Below, one piece after another: positions 45,032-54,185 of a stretch of 64,000 bases of DNA. The position numbers and the translations under genes were made by a program. The notes below the pieces were generated by a model that was not told where the DNA came from, searched no databases, and saw nothing but the letters and a program-made list of their open reading frames with translations. Position 1 is the first letter of the stretch, and each line of letters opens with the position of its first letter. Source of the DNA: Sulfurospirillum_A sp029027265 (lineage in GTDB: Bacteria; Campylobacterota; Campylobacteria; Campylobacterales; Sulfurospirillaceae); the NCBI GenBank assembly GCA_029027265.1, contig CP093061.1:2728001-2792000 (forward strand). The letters run 5' to 3'.

Positions 45032-45047
45032 GATAAATCCTTTTATC
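45032..45047 (-). promoter_or_regulatory. Hairpin holding the flagellin ribosome site
   Basis: On the minus strand GATAAA-AGGA-TTTATC stands directly before the ATG. The AGGA ribosome-binding core is the loop of a 6-bp perfect stem. About 20 bases further upstream CGGC-AAGGA-CGCCG makes a similar small stem with an AGGA loop. The structure could tune flagellin translation; this is inferred. Confidence 0.5.
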
Positions 45048-45086
45048 TATTAAGTTTTCACCGGCGTCCTTGCCGTTGATATATAC

Positions 45087-45114
45087 TAAATCGGAGGATT
45101 TGAAAAAAAGTTTA
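45087..45114 (-). promoter_or_regulatory. Sigma-28 (FliA) promoter of flagellin
   Basis: On the minus strand TAAA (45111-45114) is followed after 16 bases by CCGATTTA (45087-45094), close to the FliA consensus TAAA-N15-GCCGATAA and to the Campylobacterota CGAT-type -10. It lies about 55 bases before the flagellin ATG. Confidence 0.75.
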
Positions 45115-45281
45115 TAGTGATTGTGGTATAATTTGAAAAAATAGGGTTTGAATTAAAAGAGTGCAAAGAAAAACTAGAGTTTAATTTTTCTAAGATTTGG
45201 TAATACTTAACTATAATTTCCTCATTTAACTTTTTTTCGCTACAATTTCAAAACTAATTCACATATATAATAGGTAAGAAG

Positions 45282-47345
45282 ATGAAAAATTTAATCATAG
45301 TGGAGTCACCCACTAAAGTAAAAACAATAAAAGCATTTTTAGGTAAAGACTATGCAGTCGTCGCTTCTAAAGGACATATACGGGATTTACCAAAGAGTAG
45401 TTTTGGTATTAAAATAGAGGAAGGTGTGTTTGTTCCTGAGTATAGAACACCAAGAGATCATGCAAAAGTAGTCAAAGAAATAAAAGATTTGGCTAAAAAA
45501 GCAAATACTATCTACATTGCGACGGATGAGGATCGTGAAGGTGAGGCTATTGGTTTTCACATAGCAACTGCTATTGGTAAAAAACCTGAAGATTTACCTC
45601 GCATAGTTTTCCATGAAATTACAAAAACTGCTATTCAACATGCACTTGATAACCCTAGAAAACTAGACTTTTCAAGCATTAATGCACAACAAACAAGAAG
45701 ACTTCTTGATAGAATAGTTGGTTATAAGCTATCTCCTTTATTGGCTTCTAAAATCCAAAAAGGTCTTAGTGCTGGACGTGTTCAGAGTTCGACTTTGAAG
45801 ATAATAGTAGATAGAGAGAAAGAGATACAAGCTTTTAAACCAGTTGAATTTTGGTCATTAGATGCTATTTTTGATAAAAACATAGAGTCTATTTTAACAA
45901 AATTTGATGGCGTAAAAATAGAGAAGATGACAATTGGAAATGGAGATAGAGCTAAAGAGATAAAAACTAGACTTGACTCAGAATCGTTCACAGTTCATGC
46001 AATAGAAAGAAAAGAACGTAAAAGTAGCCCTAGTCCTTCTTTTATGACTTCAACCTTACAACAGACGGCATCAAGTTCACTTGGATACTCTCCAAAAAAG
46101 ACTATGATGGTTGCACAAACTCTTTATGAGGGTGTAAAAACTCATAAAGGCACTCAAGGTGTTATAACGTACATGAGAACTGACTCACTCAATGTTGCAG
46201 AAGAAGCTATTGAGGGTGCTAGAGAGCATATACTTAATACATATGGCAAAGAGTATCTTCCGGAGAAAGCAAAATACTACAAGTCAAAAGCAAAAGGGGC
46301 ACAAGAGGCTCACGAGGCTATCCGCCCTACTGTAATTAACTTTACTCCGCAAATTGCGAAAGAGTATTTAAAACCAGATGAGCTTAAACTTTACTCGCTT
46401 ATATATAACAGGTTTTTAGCTTCACAAATGAACAGTGCAAAGTTTGAATCACAAAGCATTATTTTTAAAAGTGATAGCGGTGAGTTCAAAGCAAGTGGCA
46501 GAAAACTACTTTTTGATGGATTTTATAGAGCTTATGGTGTGAGCGATAAAGATAAACTTCTTCCAGACTTGGAACTGAATCAAAACATAGATTTAAGTAA
46601 ACTTGAAGCAAATCAACATTTTACAGAGCCACCATCGCGTTACTCTGAAGCGAGTTTAATTAAAAAAATAGAGAGTTTAGGGATTGGTAGACCATCTACT
46701 TATGCACCAACTATATCTACTCTTGTAGCAAGAACTTACATAACCATAGAGAAAAAACAGATAATTCCTAGTGAAAATGCTTTTACTGTTATAAAAATGT
46801 TAGAAGAGCATTTTGCAGAAATAGTAGATAGCTCTTTTACTTCAAATATGGAAGAGACACTAGACCTCATAGCAGAAGACAAAGCTGACTGGCAAGAAGT
46901 ACTCAATGAGTTTTACGTGCCATTTATGAAAAAAATCGCAGATGGTAAAGAGAATATAAAAAGTCTAAAAGTAGTCATTCCTACTGGTGAAGATTGTCCT
47001 GATTGTGGAGAGCCTCTTGTAAAAAGAAAAGGTCGCTACGGAGAGTTCATTAGTTGTAGTACTTTTCCAAAGTGTAAACACACTAAAAACCTAGGAAAAA
47101 CTGAGAAAAAACCTCAAATCATTTTGAGTGTAAAGTGTCCTGATTGTGGTGGAGATATAGTTGAACGTATGTCACGCCGTGGTAAATTCTTTGGTTGTGG
47201 AAACTATCCTAAATGTAAATTTATAGCGAATTTTGAACCAACAGACAAAAAATGTCCAGAGTGTGAAGGCATGATGGGCAAGAAAGAACTCAAAACAAAA
47301 AGTTACTATGAGTGTTTTAAGTGTAAACATAAAGAAGAGTTTTAA
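45282..47345 (+). CDS. topA: DNA topoisomerase I
   Basis: 687 residues. Type IA topoisomerase that relaxes negative supercoils. The Toprim motif IYIATDEDREGEAIGFHI, the active-site Tyr in GVITYMRTDSLNV and GLSAGRVQSS are intact. The C-terminus carries three zinc-ribbon units (CPDCGEPLVKRKGRYGEFIS, CPDCGGDIVERMSRRGKFFG, CPECEGMMGKKELKTKSYYE). Its stop shares a base with the bioB start. Confidence 0.97.
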   Translation: MKNLIIVESPTKVKTIKAFLGKDYAVVASKGHIRDLPKSSFGIKIEEGVFVPEYRTPRDHAKVVKEIKDLAKKANTIYIATDEDREGEAIGFHIATAIGKKPEDLPRIVFHEITKTAIQHALDNPRKLDFSSINAQQTRRLLDRIVGYKLSPLLASKIQKGLSAGRVQSSTLKIIVDREKEIQAFKPVEFWSLDAIFDKNIESILTKFDGVKIEKMTIGNGDRAKEIKTRLDSESFTVHAIERKERKSSPSPSFMTSTLQQTASSSLGYSPKKTMMVAQTLYEGVKTHKGTQGVITYMRTDSLNVAEEAIEGAREHILNTYGKEYLPEKAKYYKSKAKGAQEAHEAIRPTVINFTPQIAKEYLKPDELKLYSLIYNRFLASQMNSAKFESQSIIFKSDSGEFKASGRKLLFDGFYRAYGVSDKDKLLPDLELNQNIDLSKLEANQHFTEPPSRYSEASLIKKIESLGIGRPSTYAPTISTLVARTYITIEKKQIIPSENAFTVIKMLEEHFAEIVDSSFTSNMEETLDLIAEDKADWQEVLNEFYVPFMKKIADGKENIKSLKVVIPTGEDCPDCGEPLVKRKGRYGEFISCSTFPKCKHTKNLGKTEKKPQIILSVKCPDCGGDIVERMSRRGKFFGCGNYPKCKFIANFEPTDKKCPECEGMMGKKELKTKSYYECFKCKHKEEF

Positions 47346-48187
47346 TGCCAGTTTTTCTATGCTCTATCTGCAATGTTTCAAGCGGAAGTTGTAGTGAAGA
47401 TTGCAAATTTTGTACACAAAGCATAAAACACAACGCAGATATTGAGAGATACTCATACAAAGAAGTATCTCAAATCTTGAAAGAAGCAAAAGCAGCTAGA
47501 AGCCAAGGAGCTTCTGGTTTTTGTTTAGTTACTTCTGGAAAAGGTATTAACACTACAAAACTAAAGTTCATCTGTGAAGTTGCAAGTGTAATTAGAACTG
47601 AGATACCAGAACTAAATATTATAGCTTGTAATGGAACGGCAACTCTAAAGCAATTAAAAGCACTAAAAGAGGCTGGAGTTACTTCATATAACCATAACCT
47701 TGAGACTTCTGAAGATTATTACCCCAGCATCTGTACTTCACACTCGTGGCAAGAGAGATTTCAAACCTGTTTACATGTAAATGAAGCTGGGTTAAATCTA
47801 GTAAGTGGTGGCATATTTGGTCTTGGGGAAAGTGACGAGCAGAGAGTATCTTTCATAAATGCTCTTAAAAAGCTCAACCCAAAAACAGTACCTCTTAACT
47901 TTTTTATTCCAAATCCTGCACTTCCACTAAATGTAAAACCTTTACATGTAGATGAAGGATTAGAACTTATTAAATGGGTCAAAAATGAGCTTCCTAATGT
48001 TAAACTCATGGTTGCAGGCGGACGTGAAATTACTTTTAAAAATAGACAAAGTGAAATTTTTAAAGCCGGTGCAAATGCTATTGTTATAGGAGACTATCTT
48101 ACAACAAGTGGTGAAGCCATAAACAAAGACAAGCAAATGCTAGAGTCACTTGGGCTTAGAATCGCAAAAAATTACAAAGATGTTTAA
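47345..48187 (+). CDS. bioB: Biotin synthase
   Basis: 280 residues, a compact BioB as in Campylobacterota. Radical-SAM enzyme that inserts sulfur into dethiobiotin. The CxxxCxxC cluster motif is in GSCSEDCKFCTQS. SYNHNLETSEDYYPSICTSH and GGIFGLGESDEQR are family features. It is coupled to topA and followed without gap by an antiporter gene. Two TACATGTA copies encode Leu-His-Val here. Confidence 0.95.
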   Translation: MPVFLCSICNVSSGSCSEDCKFCTQSIKHNADIERYSYKEVSQILKEAKAARSQGASGFCLVTSGKGINTTKLKFICEVASVIRTEIPELNIIACNGTATLKQLKALKEAGVTSYNHNLETSEDYYPSICTSHSWQERFQTCLHVNEAGLNLVSGGIFGLGESDEQRVSFINALKKLNPKTVPLNFFIPNPALPLNVKPLHVDEGLELIKWVKNELPNVKLMVAGGREITFKNRQSEIFKAGANAIVIGDYLTTSGEAINKDKQMLESLGLRIAKNYKDV

Positions 48188-49353
48188 TGGCTGAAGTTTC
48201 GATTATTTTCACAATCTCGGCGATACTATTTTTATCACCATTTTTGTCAAGATATATCAAAATGCCTACTCCCGCACTGGAAATCATACTTGGTATGTTT
48301 GCAGCTTATTTTGGATTTATTACTGATTTTTATCTGTTAGAACTTGTTGCTCATGTTGGTTTTTTCTACCTTATGTTCATGGCTGGAACTGAAGTTGATT
48401 TGAAGATGTTTACAAAAATGGACAAGTCTCTATTGAAAAAAGGCATCTTGTATCTTATCTTTTTATACATAATATCAACTATTTCCGTCATATACCTTAA
48501 TATGAGTAAAATTTTAATAATTATCATACCCACACTTTCAGTTGGGCTCATTCTTGCACTCTATAAAGATTATGGGAAAAATGTAAAATGGCTAAACCTC
48601 TCTATGATAGTAGGAAGCATGGGTGAGCTTGTAAGCATATCTTTGCTTACTTTTGCCGGAGCTGCACTAGAGTTTGGTATAGGATTTGAGCTTTATAAAG
48701 CAGTCACTTATTTAGTGCTACTTGTTGGTGGTATTGTTATTATCTTTAAACTTCTTCACGTTCTTTTTTGGTGGTACCCTGAAATAAAAACTTATCTCAT
48801 GCCTCATTTAGATAAAGAGGAACAAGACCTACGTCTTTCTATGGGACTATTTTCCCTTATGATTGGTCTTATGATATGGCTACAACTTGAAATTGCTTTT
48901 GGGGCATTTATTGCAGGTATTTTTATAGCTACATTTTTTGAACACAAAGAGGACTTACCTCATAAAATTTCATCTTTTGGATTTGGATTTTTAGTCCCTA
49001 TATTTTTCATCTATATAGGTTCAACTTTTAATCTTCTTGCACTTGGAGAATTTGGCATTATTTCAACTGCTCTTTCTATTGTAGCTCTTATGATATTTGC
49101 CCGTGGATTCTCTTCTTTAATTTTTCTTCAATATCTTGGAAAAGTAGATGTATTTAAATTTGCATTATCACAATCTATGCCTTTAACATTGACTATTGCA
49201 ATTGCAACCATAGCTTATGAGTCACACACTATAGGGAATCATCTCTATTTAGCTCTTATTTTAGCATCTTTAATCGAAGTCATCATTGCAATGTTAGGCA
49301 TAAAAATTATCACTTTCTTTAACGAATTTTATAAAAATAAACTTAATTCTTAA
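48187..49353 (+). CDS. CPA2-type cation/proton antiporter
   Basis: 388 residues, about twelve membrane helices of the Kef-type Na+/H+ exchanger family (LSRYIKMPTPALEIILGMFA, FYLMFMAGTEVDLKMF, LEIAFGAFIAGIFIATFFEH, VPIFFIYIGSTFNL). There is no C-terminal RCK/TrkA-N regulatory domain, so it is a short, KefB-domain-only form. The ion specificity is unknown. It overlaps the bioB stop by one base. Confidence 0.85.
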   Translation: MAEVSIIFTISAILFLSPFLSRYIKMPTPALEIILGMFAAYFGFITDFYLLELVAHVGFFYLMFMAGTEVDLKMFTKMDKSLLKKGILYLIFLYIISTISVIYLNMSKILIIIIPTLSVGLILALYKDYGKNVKWLNLSMIVGSMGELVSISLLTFAGAALEFGIGFELYKAVTYLVLLVGGIVIIFKLLHVLFWWYPEIKTYLMPHLDKEEQDLRLSMGLFSLMIGLMIWLQLEIAFGAFIAGIFIATFFEHKEDLPHKISSFGFGFLVPIFFIYIGSTFNLLALGEFGIISTALSIVALMIFARGFSSLIFLQYLGKVDVFKFALSQSMPLTLTIAIATIAYESHTIGNHLYLALILASLIEVIIAMLGIKIITFFNEFYKNKLNS

Positions 49354-49437
49354 CTTATAAAATATCTATTTAAGCTAAAACAAACAAACTAATTTTTAAA
49401 AAGTCATATTTTTATAATAAACTTATAGTATTATCAC

Positions 49438-49443
49438 TATAAT
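49438..49443 (+). promoter_or_regulatory. -10 box of gltA
   Basis: TATAAT 35 bases before the gltA ATG, inside a strongly AT-rich 124-base gap. No clear -35. An AAAGAGGAG ribosome site follows before the ATG. Confidence 0.5.
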
Positions 49444-49477
49444 GAATAATTAATTAACTAAATAAAGAGGAGTTTTT

Positions 49478-50758
49478 ATGCCAAATAAGACGGTTACAGT
49501 TACAGATAACAGAACTGGTGAAAAGTATGACTTTCCAATTTTAGAGCCAACAGTTGGTCCAGATGTAGTTGATATATCAACATTTTATGGAACTACTGGG
49601 ATGTTTACATTTGATAGAGGTTTTACTTCTACTGCAAATTGTCGTTCTAAAATCACATTTATTGATGGCGGAAAAGGTAAATTAATGTATCGTGGTTATG
49701 ATATAGATTACCTTGCAACACAAAAAACTTTTCTTGACACAGTGAATCTTTTGCTTCATAAGGAGCTTCCTACAGCAGAAAGATTAGAAAGTTTTACAGA
49801 TGAGATGAAAAAACGTTCTTTTATTCCTGAAGGAATGATGAGACTTTTTGAAGCATTTCCTGATCGTGCTCACCCAATGGCAATATTATCATCTGCAGTT
49901 TCTGCATTGTCAACTTTTTATTTTGATCATCTTGATATTGATACGCCAGAAGAGTACATGGAGATGGCTCATAGAATCGTAGCAAAAATACCAACTATAG
50001 CGGCACTTTCATATAGACATTCTCAAGGACTTCCAATCATATATCCTGATATGAAAAAAGGGTTTACTGAAAACTTTTTATATATGCTAAGAGGTTATCC
50101 TCATCATTATATAGACTTAAAACCTATTGAGATAAAAGCACTAGATACTATCTTTACTCTACATGCTGATCATGAACAAAATGCCTCAACAACAACAGTA
50201 CGTGTTGTAGCTTCTACTCACGCACACCCTTATGCATGTATATCAAGTGGAGTGGCAGCTCTATGGGGAAGAGCTCATGGTGGTGCAAATGAATCAGTTA
50301 TACGCCAATTAGAAATGATAGGTTCAGTAGAAAATGTAGACAAGTACATTGAAAAAGCAAAAGACCCTAATGATGAATTCCGACTTATGGGATTCGGTCA
50401 CCGTGTTTACAAAAACTTTGACCCAAGAGCAAAAATACTTAAAAAGATTCAAGGTGAACTTGTAGAAGAACTTAATTTAGATACAGGGCTAATGGCAGTT
50501 GCTAAGAAAATAGAAGAAATAGCATTAAGTGATGAGTATTTTATAAAAAGAAACCTGTACCCAAACATAGATTTTTACTCAGGCGTTATACTCCAAGCTC
50601 TTAAAATTCCAAAGGAGATGTTTGCAGTTATATTTGTTATCGGTAGAACTCCAGGTTGGATTGCACAGTGGATTGAACTTAAAGAGCAAGACACTATCAA
50701 AATAGCTCGTCCTAGACAACTTTATGTTGGACCAAAAGACAGAACTCCAAAGTATTAG
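49478..50758 (+). CDS. gltA: Citrate synthase
   Basis: 426 residues, type II hexameric length. It condenses oxaloacetate and acetyl-CoA. Catalytic regions are seen: LHADHEQNASTTTVRVVAST with the first His, MGFGHRVYKNFDPRA with the second, and the Asp in NIDFYSGVIL. The gene has its own promoter and terminator. Some relatives run the reductive TCA cycle with ATP-citrate lyase, but no such gene is here. Confidence 0.96.
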   Translation: MPNKTVTVTDNRTGEKYDFPILEPTVGPDVVDISTFYGTTGMFTFDRGFTSTANCRSKITFIDGGKGKLMYRGYDIDYLATQKTFLDTVNLLLHKELPTAERLESFTDEMKKRSFIPEGMMRLFEAFPDRAHPMAILSSAVSALSTFYFDHLDIDTPEEYMEMAHRIVAKIPTIAALSYRHSQGLPIIYPDMKKGFTENFLYMLRGYPHHYIDLKPIEIKALDTIFTLHADHEQNASTTTVRVVASTHAHPYACISSGVAALWGRAHGGANESVIRQLEMIGSVENVDKYIEKAKDPNDEFRLMGFGHRVYKNFDPRAKILKKIQGELVEELNLDTGLMAVAKKIEEIALSDEYFIKRNLYPNIDFYSGVILQALKIPKEMFAVIFVIGRTPGWIAQWIELKEQDTIKIARPRQLYVGPKDRTPKY

Positions 50759-50766
50759 TACTTCTT

Positions 50767-50797
50767 TACATGTAGAGGCATTTGGTCTCTACATGTA
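50767..50797. terminator. Hairpin from paired ACATGTA copies after gltA
   Basis: TACATGTAGAG (50767-50777) pairs with CTCTACATGTA (50787-50797) around a nine-base loop. It lies between gltA and the convergent AMIN gene and is a probable two-way terminator, like those at 6992, 8418 and 20301. Confidence 0.6.
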
Positions 50798-50799
50798 GA

Positions 50800-51444
50800 T
50801 TACCTCAATGTAAAAATATACCCATCTTCTACTTTTTGTTTGTTGTATAGATATCTACCATCGAGTTCTATTGCAACTCTATAGTAACCCTTATGCTTTC
50901 CTAATGTTATTAATTTAAAATATCTTGTTTTCAAGTTATATATTTTTGTATAAAAAGATATTTCTCTCTTAAAATCAACTACTATTTTATATGGACTAGT
51001 TACTAAAAAATCTCTTATTTTTTTGTCTTTTGTCTTTACATGTAAAGATTTACCATCTATGCTAAAAAATACAAAATTTTTAAAGTTTATCTTTTTTACT
51101 TTTCTTTTTGCTTTTTTTGTGGACACTAAGATTGGTTCGGTTTTTGCAATCACATCTTCAAGAAGTTTTTTTACTATCAGCTCATCATGCCAATCTATTT
51201 TGTGGTCAACTTCTACTTTTTTACTCTCCATAGAACCATCCAAATTTTGAAAATGGAACTCAATACTTTTTAATATCCTTGCACTACTTGGTAGTTGAAC
51301 TTTTGCACTACTAAAGTTTTCTCTTGTATTTTTTTTGTATGTTGCTTTACCAGTAGTATTTGAAGCTGATACTGCTTCAAAAGGGTTTTCTCTTGCTGTT
51401 AATGATACACAAAGCAAAATAAAAATTGTCATTATAAATTTCAT
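50800..51444 (-). CDS. AMIN-domain periplasmic protein
   Basis: 214 residues with a signal peptide (about 1-18). The C-terminal ~100 residues (FFSIDGKSLHVKTKDKKIRD, KIVVDFKREISFYTKIYNLK, YYRVAIELDGRYLY) fit the AMIN fold, which binds peptidoglycan or secretin structures and targets periplasmic proteins. No amidase domain follows. It overlaps the ftsB-like gene by one base, in the order eno, ftsB-like, AMIN. Confidence 0.75.
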   Translation of the reverse strand: MKFIMTIFILLCVSLTARENPFEAVSASNTTGKATYKKNTRENFSSAKVQLPSSARILKSIEFHFQNLDGSMESKKVEVDHKIDWHDELIVKKLLEDVIAKTEPILVSTKKAKRKVKKINFKNFVFFSIDGKSLHVKTKDKKIRDFLVTSPYKIVVDFKREISFYTKIYNLKTRYFKLITLGKHKGYYRVAIELDGRYLYNKQKVEDGYIFTLR

Positions 51445-51728
51445 TAAAGTCCTTCACTTTCCGGATCTAAATCTTTTAGCTCAAAATACTCTTTTTGTAA
51501 AATTGCATTCTCTTGTTTGTAGGTCTCTACACTCTTTTCTAGTATTTGCTTATCAGATTGTAAGTTAAACAAAACATCTAAAGAACTTTTTCCAAACAGC
51601 ATATCCCCTACATAAACACCAAATCCTACAACCACCACCAAAAGAGAAAAAATTTTTAAGTAAAAAGAGACTCCTTTGGAGTCACTTTTGTCTATTTCCT
51701 CTTCAAACTCTTCTAGTATTTCACTCAT
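51444..51728 (-). CDS. FtsB/DivIC-like septum protein
   Basis: 94 residues: a short acidic cytoplasmic N-terminus, one membrane helix (about 24-44, KIFSLLVVVVGFGVYVGDML) and a coiled-coil (SDKQILEKSVETYKQENAIL). This is the FtsB/DivIC layout, and FtsB-like genes often follow eno in proteobacteria, as here (one-base overlap). A role in the divisome FtsQLB-type complex is inferred. Confidence 0.75.
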   Translation of the reverse strand: MSEILEEFEEEIDKSDSKGVSFYLKIFSLLVVVVGFGVYVGDMLFGKSSLDVLFNLQSDKQILEKSVETYKQENAILQKEYFELKDLDPESEGL

Positions 51729-52996
51729 TATTTAAACAGTGATTTTCCCAAAAATTCACTACCACTAAGCTCTCTCTCAATCTCAAGAAGTCTATTATAC
51801 TTTGCAGTTCTTTCGCCTCTGGCAGTAGCACCTGTTTTTATTTCACCACAATTTAGTGCAACAGCAAAATCAGCAATAAAAGCATCTTCACTCTCACCAC
51901 TTCTATGGCTCATTACACATTTATAATTATTACGTTGTGCAAGACGTACAGTTCTCATAGTTTCACTTACGCTTCCGATTTGGTTTGGTTTAATTAGAAT
52001 TGAGTTTGCAACTCCTTTGTTTATTCCTTGGGTTAGTATTTTCTCATTTGTTACAAACAAATCATCACCAACTATTTGGATTTTGTCACCAAGTTTTTCA
52101 GTCATGAGTTTCCAGCCATCCCAATCATCTTCACTTAGTCCATCTTCTATTGATACTATTGGATAGTTATTGCACATGTCTACAAAGTAATCAACAAGCT
52201 GAGCACTTGTGAGTGTTCTATTTTCACTTTCAAGTCTATATCCACCTTCTACTGCAAATTCACTACTTGCTGTATCCATTGCTATTCCAAAGTCACTTCC
52301 TGCTTTGTATCCTGCTTTTTCAATAGCTTGCATAATTACTTTTAGAGGTTCTTCATTATCTTTTAGGTTTGGTGCGAATCCACCTTCATCGCCAAGTGCT
52401 GTACTCTCACCCATATCAGCTATAATTGATTTTAGGTTATGATAGACTTCAGTTGATGCTCTTAGTGCTTCACTAAAGGTATCGAAGTTTAGAGGCATTA
52501 TCATATATTCTTGGAAGTCTACTGAGTTATTAGCGTGGCTTCCTCCATTTATGATATTAAACATTGGAAGAGGAATAACTAGTGCGTTTGATCCTCCTAG
52601 GTATTTATAAAGAGGAAGTCCTAGGCTTTGTGCGCTTACACGTGCTACTGCCATACTTACACCAAGAACTGCGTTAGCTCCTAGCTTACTATAGTTATCA
52701 GTTCCATCTACTTCTTTCATAATACCATCAACCAAGCCTTGGTCAAATGGATTTATACCTACTAAACAATCTGCAATTGTTGTATTTATGTTTTCACACG
52801 CTTTTAAAACGCCTTTACCCATATAGCGATCACCTGCATCTCTTAGTTCTAGTGCTTCTCTTTTGCCCGTGCTTGCTCCACTTGGCACTATTGCACTTGC
52901 GCTTGTTCCATCGCTTAGTTTTACTGTTGCTCTTACTGTTGGGTTACCTCTGCTGTCTAAAACTTCGTCTGCGTTTATCTCGTCTATGAATATCAT
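51728..52996 (-). CDS. eno: Enolase
   Basis: 422 residues. It interconverts 2-phosphoglycerate and phosphoenolpyruvate. The signature ILIKPNQIGSVSETM, the SHRSGESEDAFIADFAVAL segment and the N-terminal VLDSRGNPTVRATV are complete. It lies 38 bases after recA on the same strand. Confidence 0.98.
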   Translation of the reverse strand: MIFIDEINADEVLDSRGNPTVRATVKLSDGTSASAIVPSGASTGKREALELRDAGDRYMGKGVLKACENINTTIADCLVGINPFDQGLVDGIMKEVDGTDNYSKLGANAVLGVSMAVARVSAQSLGLPLYKYLGGSNALVIPLPMFNIINGGSHANNSVDFQEYMIMPLNFDTFSEALRASTEVYHNLKSIIADMGESTALGDEGGFAPNLKDNEEPLKVIMQAIEKAGYKAGSDFGIAMDTASSEFAVEGGYRLESENRTLTSAQLVDYFVDMCNNYPIVSIEDGLSEDDWDGWKLMTEKLGDKIQIVGDDLFVTNEKILTQGINKGVANSILIKPNQIGSVSETMRTVRLAQRNNYKCVMSHRSGESEDAFIADFAVALNCGEIKTGATARGERTAKYNRLLEIERELSGSEFLGKSLFK

Positions 52997-53034
52997 CTAT
53001 ATCATCCTATAATTGTTTTACATGTAAAGAAAAA

Positions 53035-54060
53035 TCACTCCGATTCTTCTGACTTAACTTCTTCGCCCATTCCCATCTGCTCTTTGATTTTATTTTCTAT
53101 TTCCAAAGCAACTTCTGGATTCTCTTTTAAAAGTGCCTTAACGTTTTCACGTCCTTGCCCTAGTCTCATTTCGCCATAACTAAACCAAGCTCCACTCTTG
53201 TCTATGATGTCAAGTTTAACACCATAATCTACAAGTTCACCCTCTTTAGATATGCCTTCACCAAACATTATATCAAATTCTGCCTGACGAAATGGAGGTG
53301 CTACTTTATTTTTTATAACTTTCGCTCTTGTTCTGTTTCCTATGACCTCTTCACCTTGCTTTAAAGTTGCTATTCTTCTTATGTCTATTCTTATTGAAGC
53401 ATAAAATTTCAGAGCATTTCCACCTGTTGTAGTTTCTGGTGAACCATAACCCATAGTTCCTATTTTCATACGAATTTGGTTAATAAAAATAATAGTTGTA
53501 TTCATTTTATGAACAATACCTGTTAGCTTTCTTAGTGCTTGACTCATAAGTCTTGCTTGAAGTCCAACGTGTGTATCGCCCATGTCGCCTTCTATCTCCG
53601 TTTTTGGAGTAAGAGCTGCAACTGAATCCACAACAATTAAATCCACCGCACCACTACGAGTAAGAGTCTCAACAACATCTAAAGCCTGCTCACCAAAGTC
53701 TGGCTGAGAAACCAAAAGGTTGTCTGTATCAACTCCCAAATTACCAGCATATTTAACATCAAGAGCATGTTCAGCATCTACAAAAGCACAAATACTTCCA
53801 TTTGCTTGAGCTTGAGCTATTACATGTAGAGCCAAAGTAGTCTTACCAGAACTCTCTGGTCCATAAATCTCCACTACCCTACCCTGCGGAATTCCGCCTA
53901 TACCTAAAGCCATATCAAGACCAAGTGAGCCTGTACTAATTGAAGCTAATGGCTCTATGTTCTTTTCACCTAAACGCACTAACGTACCCTTACCAAAAGC
54001 CTTGTCTATTTGTTTTATTGCTAAATCTAATGCCTTTTTCTTTTTCTCATCAATTTCCAT
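53035..54060 (-). CDS. recA: Recombinase RecA
   Basis: 341 residues. Walker A GPESSGKTT, Walker B LIVVDSVAAL, and the loop segments MGDTHVGLQARLMSQALRKL and GNALKFYASIRIDIRR are intact, with an acidic C-terminus. A five-codon ORF (ATG AAA GAA GGA ACA TAA, 54062-54079) ends two bases before the recA ATG and contains the recA ribosome site AAGGAAC. The leader further upstream is the second copy of the 70-bp block before ltaE. No LexA/SOS box is recognised. Confidence 0.98.
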   Translation of the reverse strand: MEIDEKKKKALDLAIKQIDKAFGKGTLVRLGEKNIEPLASISTGSLGLDMALGIGGIPQGRVVEIYGPESSGKTTLALHVIAQAQANGSICAFVDAEHALDVKYAGNLGVDTDNLLVSQPDFGEQALDVVETLTRSGAVDLIVVDSVAALTPKTEIEGDMGDTHVGLQARLMSQALRKLTGIVHKMNTTIIFINQIRMKIGTMGYGSPETTTGGNALKFYASIRIDIRRIATLKQGEEVIGNRTRAKVIKNKVAPPFRQAEFDIMFGEGISKEGELVDYGVKLDIIDKSGAWFSYGEMRLGQGRENVKALLKENPEVALEIENKIKEQMGMGEEVKSEESE

Positions 54061-54061
54061 T

Positions 54062-54079
54062 TTATGTTCCTTCTTTCAT
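54062..54079 (-). other. Five-codon upstream ORF before recA
   Basis: ATG AAA GAA GGA ACA TAA, with AAGGAGA at a suitable distance upstream (inside the repeat block) and the recA start almost touching its stop. It could couple recA translation to the leader. It is too short to judge from coding signals. Confidence 0.35.
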
Positions 54080-54080
54080 C

Positions 54081-54151
54081 TAATTTCTCCTTTTTAAGGA
54101 AGTAATTCCTTAAAAATTCCTCGCACTAAAGCTTATGCTTTGCATAGAAGA
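54081..54151 (-). repeat. 70-bp leader block, copy 2 (before recA)
   Basis: Gap-free match to 18081-18151: GCAAAGC-nnn-AGCTTTAGTG, AGGAATTTTTAAGG, AAGGAGA on the minus strand. The loop and spacer bases vary while stems are kept (AAGG/CCTT pairing here is AAGGAA...TTCCTT), which suggests selection on RNA structure. The remaining bases to the integrase stop at 54186 hold no feature. Confidence 0.6.
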
Positions 54152-54185
54152 TATTATTTTATCATTTTGTGCTTGAAAAAGTTCT

